Of a DNA stretch of 12,832 nt, positions 1 to 6,302 are shown one piece after another (the stretch's first letter is position 1; the number at the start of each line of letters is the position of its first letter). Source of the stretch: Phycisphaerales bacterium (GTDB taxonomy: Bacteria > Planctomycetota > Phycisphaerae > Phycisphaerales > SM1A02). The position numbers and the translations under genes were made by a program. The stretch spans positions 1 to 12,832 of the forward strand of contig VERO01000047.1 in the NCBI GenBank assembly GCA_018882625.1. The letters are read 5' to 3'. Under the pieces are notes generated by a model, which saw only the letters and a list, made by a program, of their open reading frames with translations, was not told the origin of the DNA and made no database searches.

Positions 1-142
1 GCAGCACACTGATCACGTTGGCGTCCGTGGCCACCTCGACGCGGAACTCCTCCCACCGAGGCGTGCCATCAGGCGTGTCCTGCCTCTTGATCCGGACCGT
101 CAGGGGGCGCTTGGCGGAGGTGTCGTTGGCGTTGGCGACCAT
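1..142 (-). CDS. sdhB: Succinate dehydrogenase/fumarate reductase iron-sulfur subunit, N-terminal 47 codons
   Basis: This fragment begins at ATG 142 and runs off the left edge. It was translated by hand from the minus strand. After a short variable N-terminus it reads LTVRIKRQDTPDG, then RWEEFRVEV, then NVISVL, which is the characteristic start of type B SdhB/FrdB proteins (the beta-grasp ferredoxin fold before the [2Fe-2S] cysteines). The cysteine motifs lie outside the window. SdhB would carry electrons from the SdhA flavin to the membrane haem subunit. A second in-frame ATG at 181 would add 13 residues; ATG 142 is preferred because TACACT lies 9 bases upstream of it. The gene has the same orientation as sdhC and sdhA but is cut off from them by the plus-strand prenyltransferase gene, so it probably has its own promoter. 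Confidence 0.85.
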   Translation of the reverse strand, partial: MVANANDTSAKRPLTVRIKRQDTPDGTPRWEEFRVEVATDANVISVL

Positions 143-151
143 GGGAGCGAA

Positions 152-157
152 AGTGTA
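152..157 (-). promoter_or_regulatory. Putative -10 element of sdhB
   Basis: The minus strand reads TACACT, then 9 bases, then ATG 142. At normal -10 to start-site spacing the mRNA would have a leader of only 1-3 bases. No -35 box is recognisable. Confidence 0.45.
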
Positions 158-209
158 TGCACGCCCGGCAGCGACGGTCATTCTGTGCAGGGTGCGGGGG
201 GCCGGGGTC

Positions 210-215
210 GATACT
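210..215 (+). promoter_or_regulatory. Putative -10 element of the UbiA-family gene
   Basis: GATACT is followed by 6 bases (GCCACC) and ATG 222. Transcription would start at or next to the A of the ATG, giving a leaderless mRNA. No Shine-Dalgarno sequence and no clear -35 box are present. Confidence 0.45.
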
Positions 216-221
216 GCCACC

Positions 222-1154
222 ATGTCGGCGTGGCTGAGGCTCATCCGTCCAGGCGACTGGACGAAGAACGTCTTCGTGCTCGTGCCCATCGCGTTCTGGA
301 TGGCGGGCGACGACCGTCCGGATGACGGCACGGGCCTGTGGACCCTCGCCGCAGGCGTGCTCTGGATGTTCGCGGCCTTCTGCCTTGCGGCGAGCGGCTT
401 CTACGCGATCAACGACTCCATCGACGCGGGAAGCGACCGCGCGCACCCCGTCAAGCGCACGCGGCCCGTGGCCAGCGGCGCGATCGGCCAGGTGCAGGCG
501 CTCGTGGTCGGGCTTGCGCTTGTGGCAGGATCGCTCGCATGCGCGGCTGCGGTGTCGAAGGCTGCAGTCGCTGTGCTTGCGGCCTACGCGGCGCTGCAGG
601 TCGCGTACAACCTCGGCCTCAAGCGCATCGCATTCGTAGACGTCACGTGCCTTGCCGTGGGGTTCTGCCTGCGCGCGGCGGGAGGGGCGATCGCCATCAA
701 TGTCGCGATCTCGGTGTGGCTGCTGCTGTGCGTCTTCTTCCTGACGCTGTACCTGGGCTTCATGAAGCGCCAGTGCGACATGGTCAGCGCCGGCCGCGAG
801 GGAGCGGCATGGTCCACCTCGGCCCCGTACCGCGGCACGGCGGAGCTCGACTGGCTCATGGGCGTGTCGGCCACGATGACGACGCTGATGTACCTGATGT
901 ACTCGCTGAGCGGGCACGCACGGGGGATCTTTGGGGTCCGAGCCCTCGGGCTCGCGCTGCTCACGCCGCTGGTGCTGCTGGTGGTCTACCGCTTCTGGCG
1001 CAGGGCCGCGGAGGGCAGATCCGACAGCCCGCTCGCGGCGCTCATCGAGGATCCGCTGGTTCGGCTTGGCATCGCGGGATTTGTGGCCGGCGCAGGGGCC
1101 GTGCTCTACGTGCCCGGCGTGAAGGCCGTGCTCGAGCGGGTCCTGCTGGTGTGA
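222..1154 (+). CDS. UbiA-family polyprenyl transferase, decaprenyl-phosphate phosphoribosyltransferase-like
   Basis: This 310-residue integral membrane protein has about eight hydrophobic segments. The first catalytic motif is N64-D65-xx-D68-xxx-D72-R followed by HPVKRTRPVASG, and the second region includes LKRIAFVD (D140) and GFCLRAAGGA. The stretch WLLLCVFFLTLYLGFMKR near 166-183 resembles decaprenyl-phosphate phosphoribosyltransferases (DPPR synthases, Rv3806c type) more than MenA or UbiA quinone enzymes. The family uses Mg2+ bound by the Asp motifs to join a polyprenyl (phosphate) substrate to an acceptor within the membrane. The frame is open upstream to base 18, but similarity starts only at ATG 222 and the upstream bases overlap sdhB. 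The gene sits inverted between sdhB (divergent) and sdhA (convergent, 4-base gap). UbiA superfamily membership is firm; the exact substrate is inferred. Confidence 0.85.
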   Translation: MSAWLRLIRPGDWTKNVFVLVPIAFWMAGDDRPDDGTGLWTLAAGVLWMFAAFCLAASGFYAINDSIDAGSDRAHPVKRTRPVASGAIGQVQALVVGLALVAGSLACAAAVSKAAVAVLAAYAALQVAYNLGLKRIAFVDVTCLAVGFCLRAAGGAIAINVAISVWLLLCVFFLTLYLGFMKRQCDMVSAGREGAAWSTSAPYRGTAELDWLMGVSATMTTLMYLMYSLSGHARGIFGVRALGLALLTPLVLLVVYRFWRRAAEGRSDSPLAALIEDPLVRLGIAGFVAGAGAVLYVPGVKAVLERVLLV

Positions 1155-1158
1155 GCGG

Positions 1159-3063
1159 CTACTGCGCCGCGGCGCCAGCGGGCACTGCCGCCGCTGCGGG
1201 CTTCGCTGCGGCCTGCGCAGACGAATCCACGCGTCCGTAGGTGCGCTTGCGGGGCTGCACAAGGCCGTGGTTCACGGGCAGGTACTCGATGCGCGAGCGG
1301 CCCGCCGCGGCATCCCACTTGGCCACGGTGGTGGCCAGGAAGTTGGCGTCGTCGCGCTCCGTGAAGTCGGTGCGGTAGTGGCTGCCGCGGCTCTCGCGCC
1401 GCGCGATGGAGCCCTCGACGATGGCGTCGGCCACCACCAGCATGTCGCCGACGGCGCGGGCGTGCGCAAGGTTCTGGTTGGTCCAGGCGCCGGTGTCGCT
1501 CAGGCGCATCCGCCCATAGCGCTCGCGCAGCTCGGCGAGCTTCGTGCGGGCCTGCTCGAGGCGCGCGTGGCTCTTGACGACCGTCGCCGCGGCGGTCATC
1601 TCCTCGCCGAGCTCGATGCCGATGCGGTAGGGGTTCTCGGTTCCGGATGCAGAGAGCAGCCGGTTCATGCGGTCCTGCTCCGCCTTGACGCCGCCGTCGA
1701 ATGCGGCGGCAGGCGCATCCTCATGGGGCGCCGACTCGAGCGCGTACTTGGCCACGCCCGCGCCGCAGAAGAGGCCGTCGAAGATGCACGAGAGCAGGGC
1801 GTTCGCGCCGAGGCGGTTGCCGCCGTGGTACGCGAAGTTCACCTCGCCGAACGCGTAGAGGCCCTTCACGTTGGTGACCATCGAGTCCTCTGCGCCGTAC
1901 ACCATGCCTTTGCCGTCGGCCTTCGCCTCGTAGGTCGTCCACAGCCCGCCCATCGAGTAGTGCATGCCCGGGAAGATGCGCATGGGCATCTCGGAAGGCT
2001 CCTCGCCCACGAACTTGCGGTAGATCTCGAGGATGCCGCCAAGCTTGCGGTCGAGGTACTCGCGGGTGAGGTGCGTGAGGTCGAGGTAGACCTGGTTCTG
2101 CCCGTTCACGCCCATGCCCTGGTTCACGCACACGTCGAAGATCTCGCGCGTGGCGATGTCGCGGGGCACGATGTTGCCGTACTTGGGGTACTTCTCCTCG
2201 AGGAAGTACCAGCGCTCGGCTTCGGGGATCTGCCGCGGGTCGCGCGTGTCGCCCTTGCGCCGCGGCACCCACACGCGTCCGCCCTCGCCGCGCGCGCTCT
2301 CGCTCATGAGGCGCAGCTTGTCGGCGCCGGGGATCGCGGTGGGGTGGACCTGGATGAACTCCGGGTTGCCGTACCACGCGCCGAGCTGGTAGCAGCGGCT
2401 CGCGGCGGCGCCCGTGCACATCACCGAATTGGTGCTCTTGCCGAAGACGAGGCCGCACCCGCCCGTGGCCATCACGACCGCATCGGCGCGGAATGCGCGG
2501 ATCTGCATGGTGCGCAGGTCCTGCGCGACGATGCCGCGGCATGCGCCGGAGGCATCGATCACGGGGCGCAGGAACTCCCAGTGCTCCCACTTGGTGACCT
2601 TGCCCTCGTGCGAGAACCGTCGCACCTGCTCGTCGAAGGCGTAGAGGAGCTGCTGGCCCGTGGTGGCGCCCGCGAAGTGCGTGCGCTTGTAGAGGCTGCC
2701 GCCGAAGAGCCGCAGGTCGCGCTGGCCCTCCGCCGTGCGGTTGAAGGGCACGCCCATGCGGTCGAGCAGGTCGATGATGCGCGGCGCCCAGTGCGCGAGC
2801 TCGTACACGGGCGGCTGGTCGGCGAGGAAGTCGCCGCCGTAGATCGTCTCGTCGAAGTGCTCGTACTCCGAGTAGCCCTGCTGGCGCGCGATCTCGTTGC
2901 AGGCATTGATGCCGCCCTGCGCGCACACCGAGTGCGAGCGCTTCACGGGCACCACGCTGAAGAGGTCCACCGCGACGCCGCCCTCGGCGATCTTGACGCT
3001 CGCGGAGAGCCCCGCAAGGCCACCTCCGACCACAATCACGCGCGCGTTCTTCTTGCCGGCCAT
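1159..3063 (-). CDS. sdhA: Succinate dehydrogenase/fumarate reductase flavoprotein subunit, type B
   Basis: This 634-residue flavoprotein oxidises succinate to fumarate on the cytoplasmic face of complex II. Visible motifs are the dinucleotide-binding loop VVGGGLAGLS (11-20), the covalent-FAD histidine H44 in RSHSVCAQGGIN, active-site HPT at H240, ARGEGG with R258, PRDIATR with R301, PGMHYSMGG with H368, and HGGNRLGANAL (413-423) that binds FAD. The HSVCAQGG form and the length fit type B enzymes (Bacillus, Wolinella and Bacteroides class). The last 20 residues are an Ala/Pro-rich tail ending AAVPAGAAAQ that does not look like family core. The gene follows sdhC by 21 bases with a GGAG ribosome site, so the two are probably cotranscribed. 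SdhB is not next in line, which is unusual. Confidence 0.97.
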   Translation of the reverse strand: MAGKKNARVIVVGGGLAGLSASVKIAEGGVAVDLFSVVPVKRSHSVCAQGGINACNEIARQQGYSEYEHFDETIYGGDFLADQPPVYELAHWAPRIIDLLDRMGVPFNRTAEGQRDLRLFGGSLYKRTHFAGATTGQQLLYAFDEQVRRFSHEGKVTKWEHWEFLRPVIDASGACRGIVAQDLRTMQIRAFRADAVVMATGGCGLVFGKSTNSVMCTGAAASRCYQLGAWYGNPEFIQVHPTAIPGADKLRLMSESARGEGGRVWVPRRKGDTRDPRQIPEAERWYFLEEKYPKYGNIVPRDIATREIFDVCVNQGMGVNGQNQVYLDLTHLTREYLDRKLGGILEIYRKFVGEEPSEMPMRIFPGMHYSMGGLWTTYEAKADGKGMVYGAEDSMVTNVKGLYAFGEVNFAYHGGNRLGANALLSCIFDGLFCGAGVAKYALESAPHEDAPAAAFDGGVKAEQDRMNRLLSASGTENPYRIGIELGEEMTAAATVVKSHARLEQARTKLAELRERYGRMRLSDTGAWTNQNLAHARAVGDMLVVADAIVEGSIARRESRGSHYRTDFTERDDANFLATTVAKWDAAAGRSRIEYLPVNHGLVQPRKRTYGRVDSSAQAAAKPAAAAVPAGAAAQ

Positions 3064-3071
3064 CGTTCGTG

Positions 3072-3075
3072 CTCC
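3072..3075 (-). promoter_or_regulatory. Ribosome-binding site of sdhA
   Basis: GGAG lies 8 bases before ATG 3063 in the short gap after sdhC. It supports this start, and it contrasts with the operon-first genes here, most of which lack a Shine-Dalgarno sequence. Confidence 0.6.
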
Positions 3076-3084
3076 GTATCTGGT

Positions 3085-3951
3085 TCAGGTTCCGGGCAGC
3101 GCTGCAGCGCCTGGCGCTCCCGCTGCCGAATCGACTGGGTTGCCCTCGCCATCGAGCCGCTCCGCCTCGAGCCGCTCCTCGATCGCCTGCGCCTTCTCGG
3201 CGTCCAGCGTCATGAATCCGCCGACGGCCGTCACGCCCGCGAGCGCCAGCCCGACGCCGATCGCGGCGCACACCTGACCCCAGCGCCTTTGCGCGCCTGC
3301 GCTGACGGTCAGGCCCCACGTGATGCCCGCGGTCCACAGGCCGTTGGCGAAGTGGAAGACGAGCGCCAGCACGCAGATGAGGTAGAGGATCGCGACGGTG
3401 CCGCCCAGCAGCCCATCCTGCATGTGGATGGCGACGCTCGAGGATGCGCGGTCGGGGTCGAAGGTCGGCAGCAGGCCGCCGAAGGTCCACCCCCAGCGGA
3501 GGCTGGCGATGTGCAGGAAGATGAAGGCGACCCCGATGTAGCCCGTGATGCGCTGCAGTGCGTAGCGCATGTTGTCCTGGTAGGCGTAGCGCGCGTAGTT
3601 GCCCACGCCGGTGCGCGCGAAGTACACGCCAAGGCCGGCATGGAACGCGATCGGCAGCCAGAGCACGAAGATCTCGATGAAGATCAGCGCGGGCAGGTTG
3701 TGGATGAAGTCCACCTCATGCTGGAACGTGGCCACTCCGGCCGCGCCTGCGCCAAGCGCGGCGTACTTCTTGGCGTTGAACATCTGGCCCCACACGATCG
3801 ACGAGTTCGTCGTCAGGTGCGGGATCAGGAACAGCCCGATCGGGAAGATGCCTGTGGCGCTGTGGAGGCGCCTCAGCAGGAAGTAGTGGCGCTCGATGAA
3901 GGATCCGGAGCGCGTGGCGGGGGAGTGCGGTGCAGCGGTCGCGGTGGTCAT
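3085..3951 (-). CDS. sdhC: Succinate dehydrogenase cytochrome b558 membrane subunit
   Basis: This 288-residue protein is the single membrane anchor of a type B complex II, with five predicted membrane helices (about 31-50, 85-110, 133-152, 181-208 and 226-247). Candidate axial haem ligands are H30 in RRLHSATGIFP, H104 in IAFHAGLGVY, H147 in IFLHIAS and H200 in VFHFANGLW, which fits a dihaem b subunit of the Bacillus/Wolinella class. Such subunits usually reduce or oxidise a low-potential quinone such as menaquinone; the quinone here is an inference. After the last helix there is an extra hydrophilic tail of about 38 residues, first charged and then Ala/Gly/Pro-rich. The start lies 13 bases after the DUF1844 stop codon with no strong ribosome site, which suggests cotranscription or coupling. 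Confidence 0.93.
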   Translation of the reverse strand: MTTATAAPHSPATRSGSFIERHYFLLRRLHSATGIFPIGLFLIPHLTTNSSIVWGQMFNAKKYAALGAGAAGVATFQHEVDFIHNLPALIFIEIFVLWLPIAFHAGLGVYFARTGVGNYARYAYQDNMRYALQRITGYIGVAFIFLHIASLRWGWTFGGLLPTFDPDRASSSVAIHMQDGLLGGTVAILYLICVLALVFHFANGLWTAGITWGLTVSAGAQRRWGQVCAAIGVGLALAGVTAVGGFMTLDAEKAQAIEERLEAERLDGEGNPVDSAAGAPGAAALPGT

Positions 3952-3964
3952 CGTCCGTATCTCG

Positions 3965-4471
3965 TCAGGGCATCACGATGCGGGAGGCGCCGGTCGGGGG
4001 CGATGGCGGCGCTCCGGCTCCCGAGGGCATCGCTCCGGGGGCGGCCGGCGCGACGGTCCCGGGGGCTGCGCCGCCTCTGGCCTGCTGCTCGGCCATCAGC
4101 CGTGCGAAGTGCACGAACCGCGCGCGCAGCTCGGCCAGGACCTCCTTGAGCTCGGTCGCCTCCTCCGCGCCGAGGTTGCCCTTGGTCTTCTCCTCGAGCA
4201 CGCCAAGCAGGTCGATGGCGAAGCGGCTCGCCGGCAGGTCGACGACGATGCGCTTCGTGTCGGGGTCTCCGTACATGCCGAGGCCGGACAGGGCCTGCGA
4301 TGCGAGCACTCCCACAAGGCTCCTGAAGTCCGCAGGAGGCATGGACTCGGGGCCTCCACGGCGCCCGTCAGAGGCCCGGTCGCCCTCGATCTTCGCGAGC
4401 CTCTCGCGCTCGGCCTCTGCCTGAGCCTTCCAGTCGCTGTCGATGTGGATCTTGGGCGTCTCTTCGCTCAT
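3965..4471 (-). CDS. DUF1844 domain protein of unknown function
   Basis: This is a small soluble protein of 168 residues. A charged N-terminus is followed by the DUF1844 core (about 48-130): DFRSLVGVLASQAL, LGMYGDPDT, VDLPASRFAIDLLGVLEEKTKGNL (in part) and ELRARFVHF. Residues 133-168 are a Gly/Ala/Pro-rich, probably disordered tail. The family function is not known to me. The start at ATG 4471 is supported by GGAG 6 bases upstream and a perfect TATACT further up. The gene lies 13 bases ahead of sdhC, so it is probably the first gene of a DUF1844-sdhC-sdhA unit. Its expression is therefore tied to complex II, but a role in assembly or stability is only a guess. Confidence 0.85.
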   Translation of the reverse strand: MSEETPKIHIDSDWKAQAEAERERLAKIEGDRASDGRRGGPESMPPADFRSLVGVLASQALSGLGMYGDPDTKRIVVDLPASRFAIDLLGVLEEKTKGNLGAEEATELKEVLAELRARFVHFARLMAEQQARGGAAPGTVAPAAPGAMPSGAGAPPSPPTGASRIVMP

Positions 4472-4477
4472 GCAGGG

Positions 4478-4481
4478 CTCC
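4478..4481 (-). promoter_or_regulatory. Ribosome-binding site of the DUF1844 gene
   Basis: GGAG is separated by 6 bases from ATG 4471. It fixes the start and indicates that this promoter makes a leadered mRNA. Confidence 0.6.
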
Positions 4482-4497
4482 GTGAGGCGGGTTCGCG

Positions 4498-4503
4498 AGT
4501 ATA
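4498..4503 (-). promoter_or_regulatory. Putative -10 element of the DUF1844-sdhC-sdhA operon
   Basis: The minus strand has TATACT 26 bases before ATG 4471, leaving room for a leader of roughly 19 bases that contains the GGAG ribosome site. It is the closest match to the TATAAT consensus in the window. No clear -35 box is seen. Confidence 0.55.
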
Positions 4504-4519
4504 GGCGTGCGGCGATCCG

Positions 4520-4525
4520 TACACT
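4520..4525 (+). promoter_or_regulatory. Putative -10 element of the SurA/parvulin-like gene
   Basis: TACACT is followed by 7 bases and GTG 4533, predicting a leaderless mRNA. It lies back to back with the DUF1844 promoter. Confidence 0.5.
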
Positions 4526-4532
4526 TTCGCGC

Positions 4533-5843
4533 GTGCCTCTGACCCGCACTGCCATCATTGCCGCCCTCGCGATCGGCGGTGCGCTTGTGCCATCAGGTTG
4601 CATGACTCCGCCGACCGAGCGCGAGGAGTCGGGCACGGTCGTGACGGCGGAGGACTTCGCCCGGCTCGATGCGTCGCCGGGCTCCGTCGGTGCGGTCAAG
4701 GTGCCGTCGACCTTCTTCGACCCGCCCACGATCACGATTGACCGGACCGAGCAGGAGGCAGGCTCGCTCGACATCGTCGACGAGAAGACGGTGATTGACG
4801 CGCCGCGCGGCAGCGGAGGCGCGAAGTCGCGCGTGGTGGGCGGCGTCAGCGAGGCCGTGGAGCTGCGCCCAGGGCAGTCCTGGACAGTCGATGCGCTCGT
4901 GGGCCAGATCAACGGTCGCCCCGTCTACGCGAGCAAGTTCCTGCAGCCCCTCGAGGACCGCATCATGCGCATCGTCGCCGAGATGCCCCGCGCCCAGGCG
5001 CAGCAGGAGATCGCGCGCGTGGTGTCCGACCGCTTCCAGCAGCAGGTCAACAGCGAGCTGGTCATCGCCGAGGCCGAGAGCATGCTCACCCCGGAGAACC
5101 AGCAGGGCGTCCTGGCATGGCTCAAGGACGTGCAGGAGCAGACCACGGCGTCGTACGGCGGCAACCGGACTGCGGCGACGCGCTCGCTCGAGGAGCAGTT
5201 CGGCATGACGATGGAGCAGTACCTCAACGAGCGTCGTGACGAGGCGCTGGCGAACCAGCTGCTCCAGCGCCGCATTGAGCCCCGCACCATCGTGTCGTGG
5301 CGCGACGTCGAGCGCGAGTACGCGGTCAACGAGGCGGAGTTCAACCCCCAGCCCACGGTCACGGTCGGGCGCATCTCCGTGCGCACGGCCGACGAGGCCA
5401 AGGTCAAGGATGTCGCGGACAGGCTCGCGGCCGGGGAGGCGTTCTCCGCGGTGGCGGAGTCTGCCGGGGCCCAGCAGGGCGGCGCGTGGCGCGACTTCAA
5501 GCTGCCCGAGGGCGGGCTCGCGCAGCTCGAGGACCTCAACCCGGAAGTGCGTGCGGCGCTGCTCGCGATCGCGCCCGGCAAGGCCACACCCCCGCTGAAG
5601 CAGGGCAGCTCGACGGTGTGGTTCACGATCCTCGCCTCGACGCAGGGCGAGACGCGCAGCATCTTCGACGCGAGGCTGCAGCTGCTGCTGCGCGCGTCGA
5701 TCGCCGAGCGGCGCTCGATCCGCGAGCGGATGCGCTACCTCAACGGCCTGCGCCAGAGGTGGATCTCGCAGAACATCCAGACGATGCAGGACCGACTCGT
5801 GCGCATCGCGTGGGACCGCTACCTGCGCGGCAAGGCGTCCTGA
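4533..5843 (+). CDS. Exported SurA/parvulin-like protein, probable lipoprotein, catalytic site degenerate
   Basis: This 436-residue protein starts at GTG 4533. The first 22 residues form a signal peptide (VPLTRT, then a hydrophobic stretch) ending VPSGC, so C23 may be lipidated, although Pro at -3 is an atypical lipobox. A low-complexity linker (24-115) precedes a SurA_N-like chaperone region: VGQINGRPVYASKFLQPL (123-140) and helices to about 250. A domain with parvulin spacing follows at about 275-370: VTVGRISVRTADEAK, RLAAGEAFSAVAES and LAIAPGKATPPLKQG. The histidines normally found in the first and last strands (as in RHILV and HIIKL) are absent, so isomerase activity is doubtful and a holdase role in envelope protein folding is more likely. 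The upstream in-frame extension to 4443 was rejected because it would place the signal peptide internally. Confidence 0.75.
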   Translation: MPLTRTAIIAALAIGGALVPSGCMTPPTEREESGTVVTAEDFARLDASPGSVGAVKVPSTFFDPPTITIDRTEQEAGSLDIVDEKTVIDAPRGSGGAKSRVVGGVSEAVELRPGQSWTVDALVGQINGRPVYASKFLQPLEDRIMRIVAEMPRAQAQQEIARVVSDRFQQQVNSELVIAEAESMLTPENQQGVLAWLKDVQEQTTASYGGNRTAATRSLEEQFGMTMEQYLNERRDEALANQLLQRRIEPRTIVSWRDVEREYAVNEAEFNPQPTVTVGRISVRTADEAKVKDVADRLAAGEAFSAVAESAGAQQGGAWRDFKLPEGGLAQLEDLNPEVRAALLAIAPGKATPPLKQGSSTVWFTILASTQGETRSIFDARLQLLLRASIAERRSIRERMRYLNGLRQRWISQNIQTMQDRLVRIAWDRYLRGKAS

Positions 5844-5851
5844 GCCAGCCG

Positions 5852-6241
5852 CTATCCCGTGGCGTCGGGGAAGTGGTCGATGCGGTCCGAATGGGTTCCG
5901 GCGCGGCCGAGCCGCACCGCGATCACGTCCACCCTGATCGAGAGCGCGCGCTGGCGCGCGTGAGGCTCAAGCGCGTGCGCAGCCCGAGCCAGGCGCGCGA
6001 GCTTCGCGCGGTTCACGTTCTCCTCCGGGCGAGCGGACGTGCGCGCAGTGCCGTGCGCGGCATCGCGCGCCTTGACCTCCACCACGACCAGCGCGCGCGC
6101 ATCCGGATCCTCGGCGACGACATCCACCTCGACGCCGGCGATGCGTGCGCCGCGCGCATGGATGGTCCATCCGCGCGACTCAAGCCAGCGGACTGCGACG
6201 TCCTCCCCGTGGCGACCGACGTCGATGTGCGAAGGATCCAC
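5852..6241 (-). CDS. yraN: YraN/UPF0102 family, predicted endonuclease-like protein
   Basis: This 129-residue protein has the UPF0102 pattern: an N-terminal GxxGEDVAVRWLESRGW (9-25), then GVEVD (36-40) and VVVEVKARD (52-60), then NVNRAKLARLARAA (76-89), and a final RVDVIAV (103-109). E38, D40, E55 and K57 form the E-x-D...E-x-K signature of restriction-endonuclease/Holliday-resolvase folds; the family normally has GEID where this protein has GVEVD. The biological role of the family is unsettled. The start is GTG 6241, chosen because the family core begins just after it and a TAGGGT element lies 6 bases upstream. It is downstream of dxs in the same direction (61-base gap) and convergent with the SurA-like gene (8-base gap). 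Confidence 0.85.
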   Translation of the reverse strand: MDPSHIDVGRHGEDVAVRWLESRGWTIHARGARIAGVEVDVVAEDPDARALVVVEVKARDAAHGTARTSARPEENVNRAKLARLARAAHALEPHARQRALSIRVDVIAVRLGRAGTHSDRIDHFPDATG

Positions 6242-6247
6242 AGGCGC

Positions 6248-6253
6248 ACCCTA
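6248..6253 (-). promoter_or_regulatory. Putative -10 element of the YraN gene
   Basis: TAGGGT is followed by 6 bases and GTG 6241. It is a weaker match than the others, but the position relative to the start codon is the same. Confidence 0.3.
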
Positions 6254-6302
6254 GCGACGCCGCGGCGCGGTTCGCCCAGACGGCGCCAAAGCGCGCGGCA
6301 GG

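Noticed and set aside
18..221. 68-codon N-terminal extension of the UbiA-like gene
   Set aside because: It overlaps sdhB on the other strand and shows no family similarity. The protein family begins at the ATG at 222, which has a -10-like element in front.
143..1158. Mobile-element origin of the inverted prenyltransferase gene
   Set aside because: No terminal inverted repeats, direct repeats, transposase fragments or shift in base composition were seen around it.
1267..4149. A 960-codon open frame on the plus strand
   Set aside because: It is antisense to sdhA and sdhC, which have full family motifs. Its composition (Ala/Arg/His/Val-rich) is typical of the shadow frame of a GC-rich gene.
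4443..4532. N-terminal extension of the SurA-like gene
   Set aside because: It would bury the signal peptide and runs through the promoter region and the DUF1844 start.
6254..6302. Possible terminator hairpin between dxs and yraN (GGCGC...GCGCC)
   Set aside because: The stem is only about 5 bases with a 14-base loop and no T-tract; expected by chance in such GC-rich DNA.
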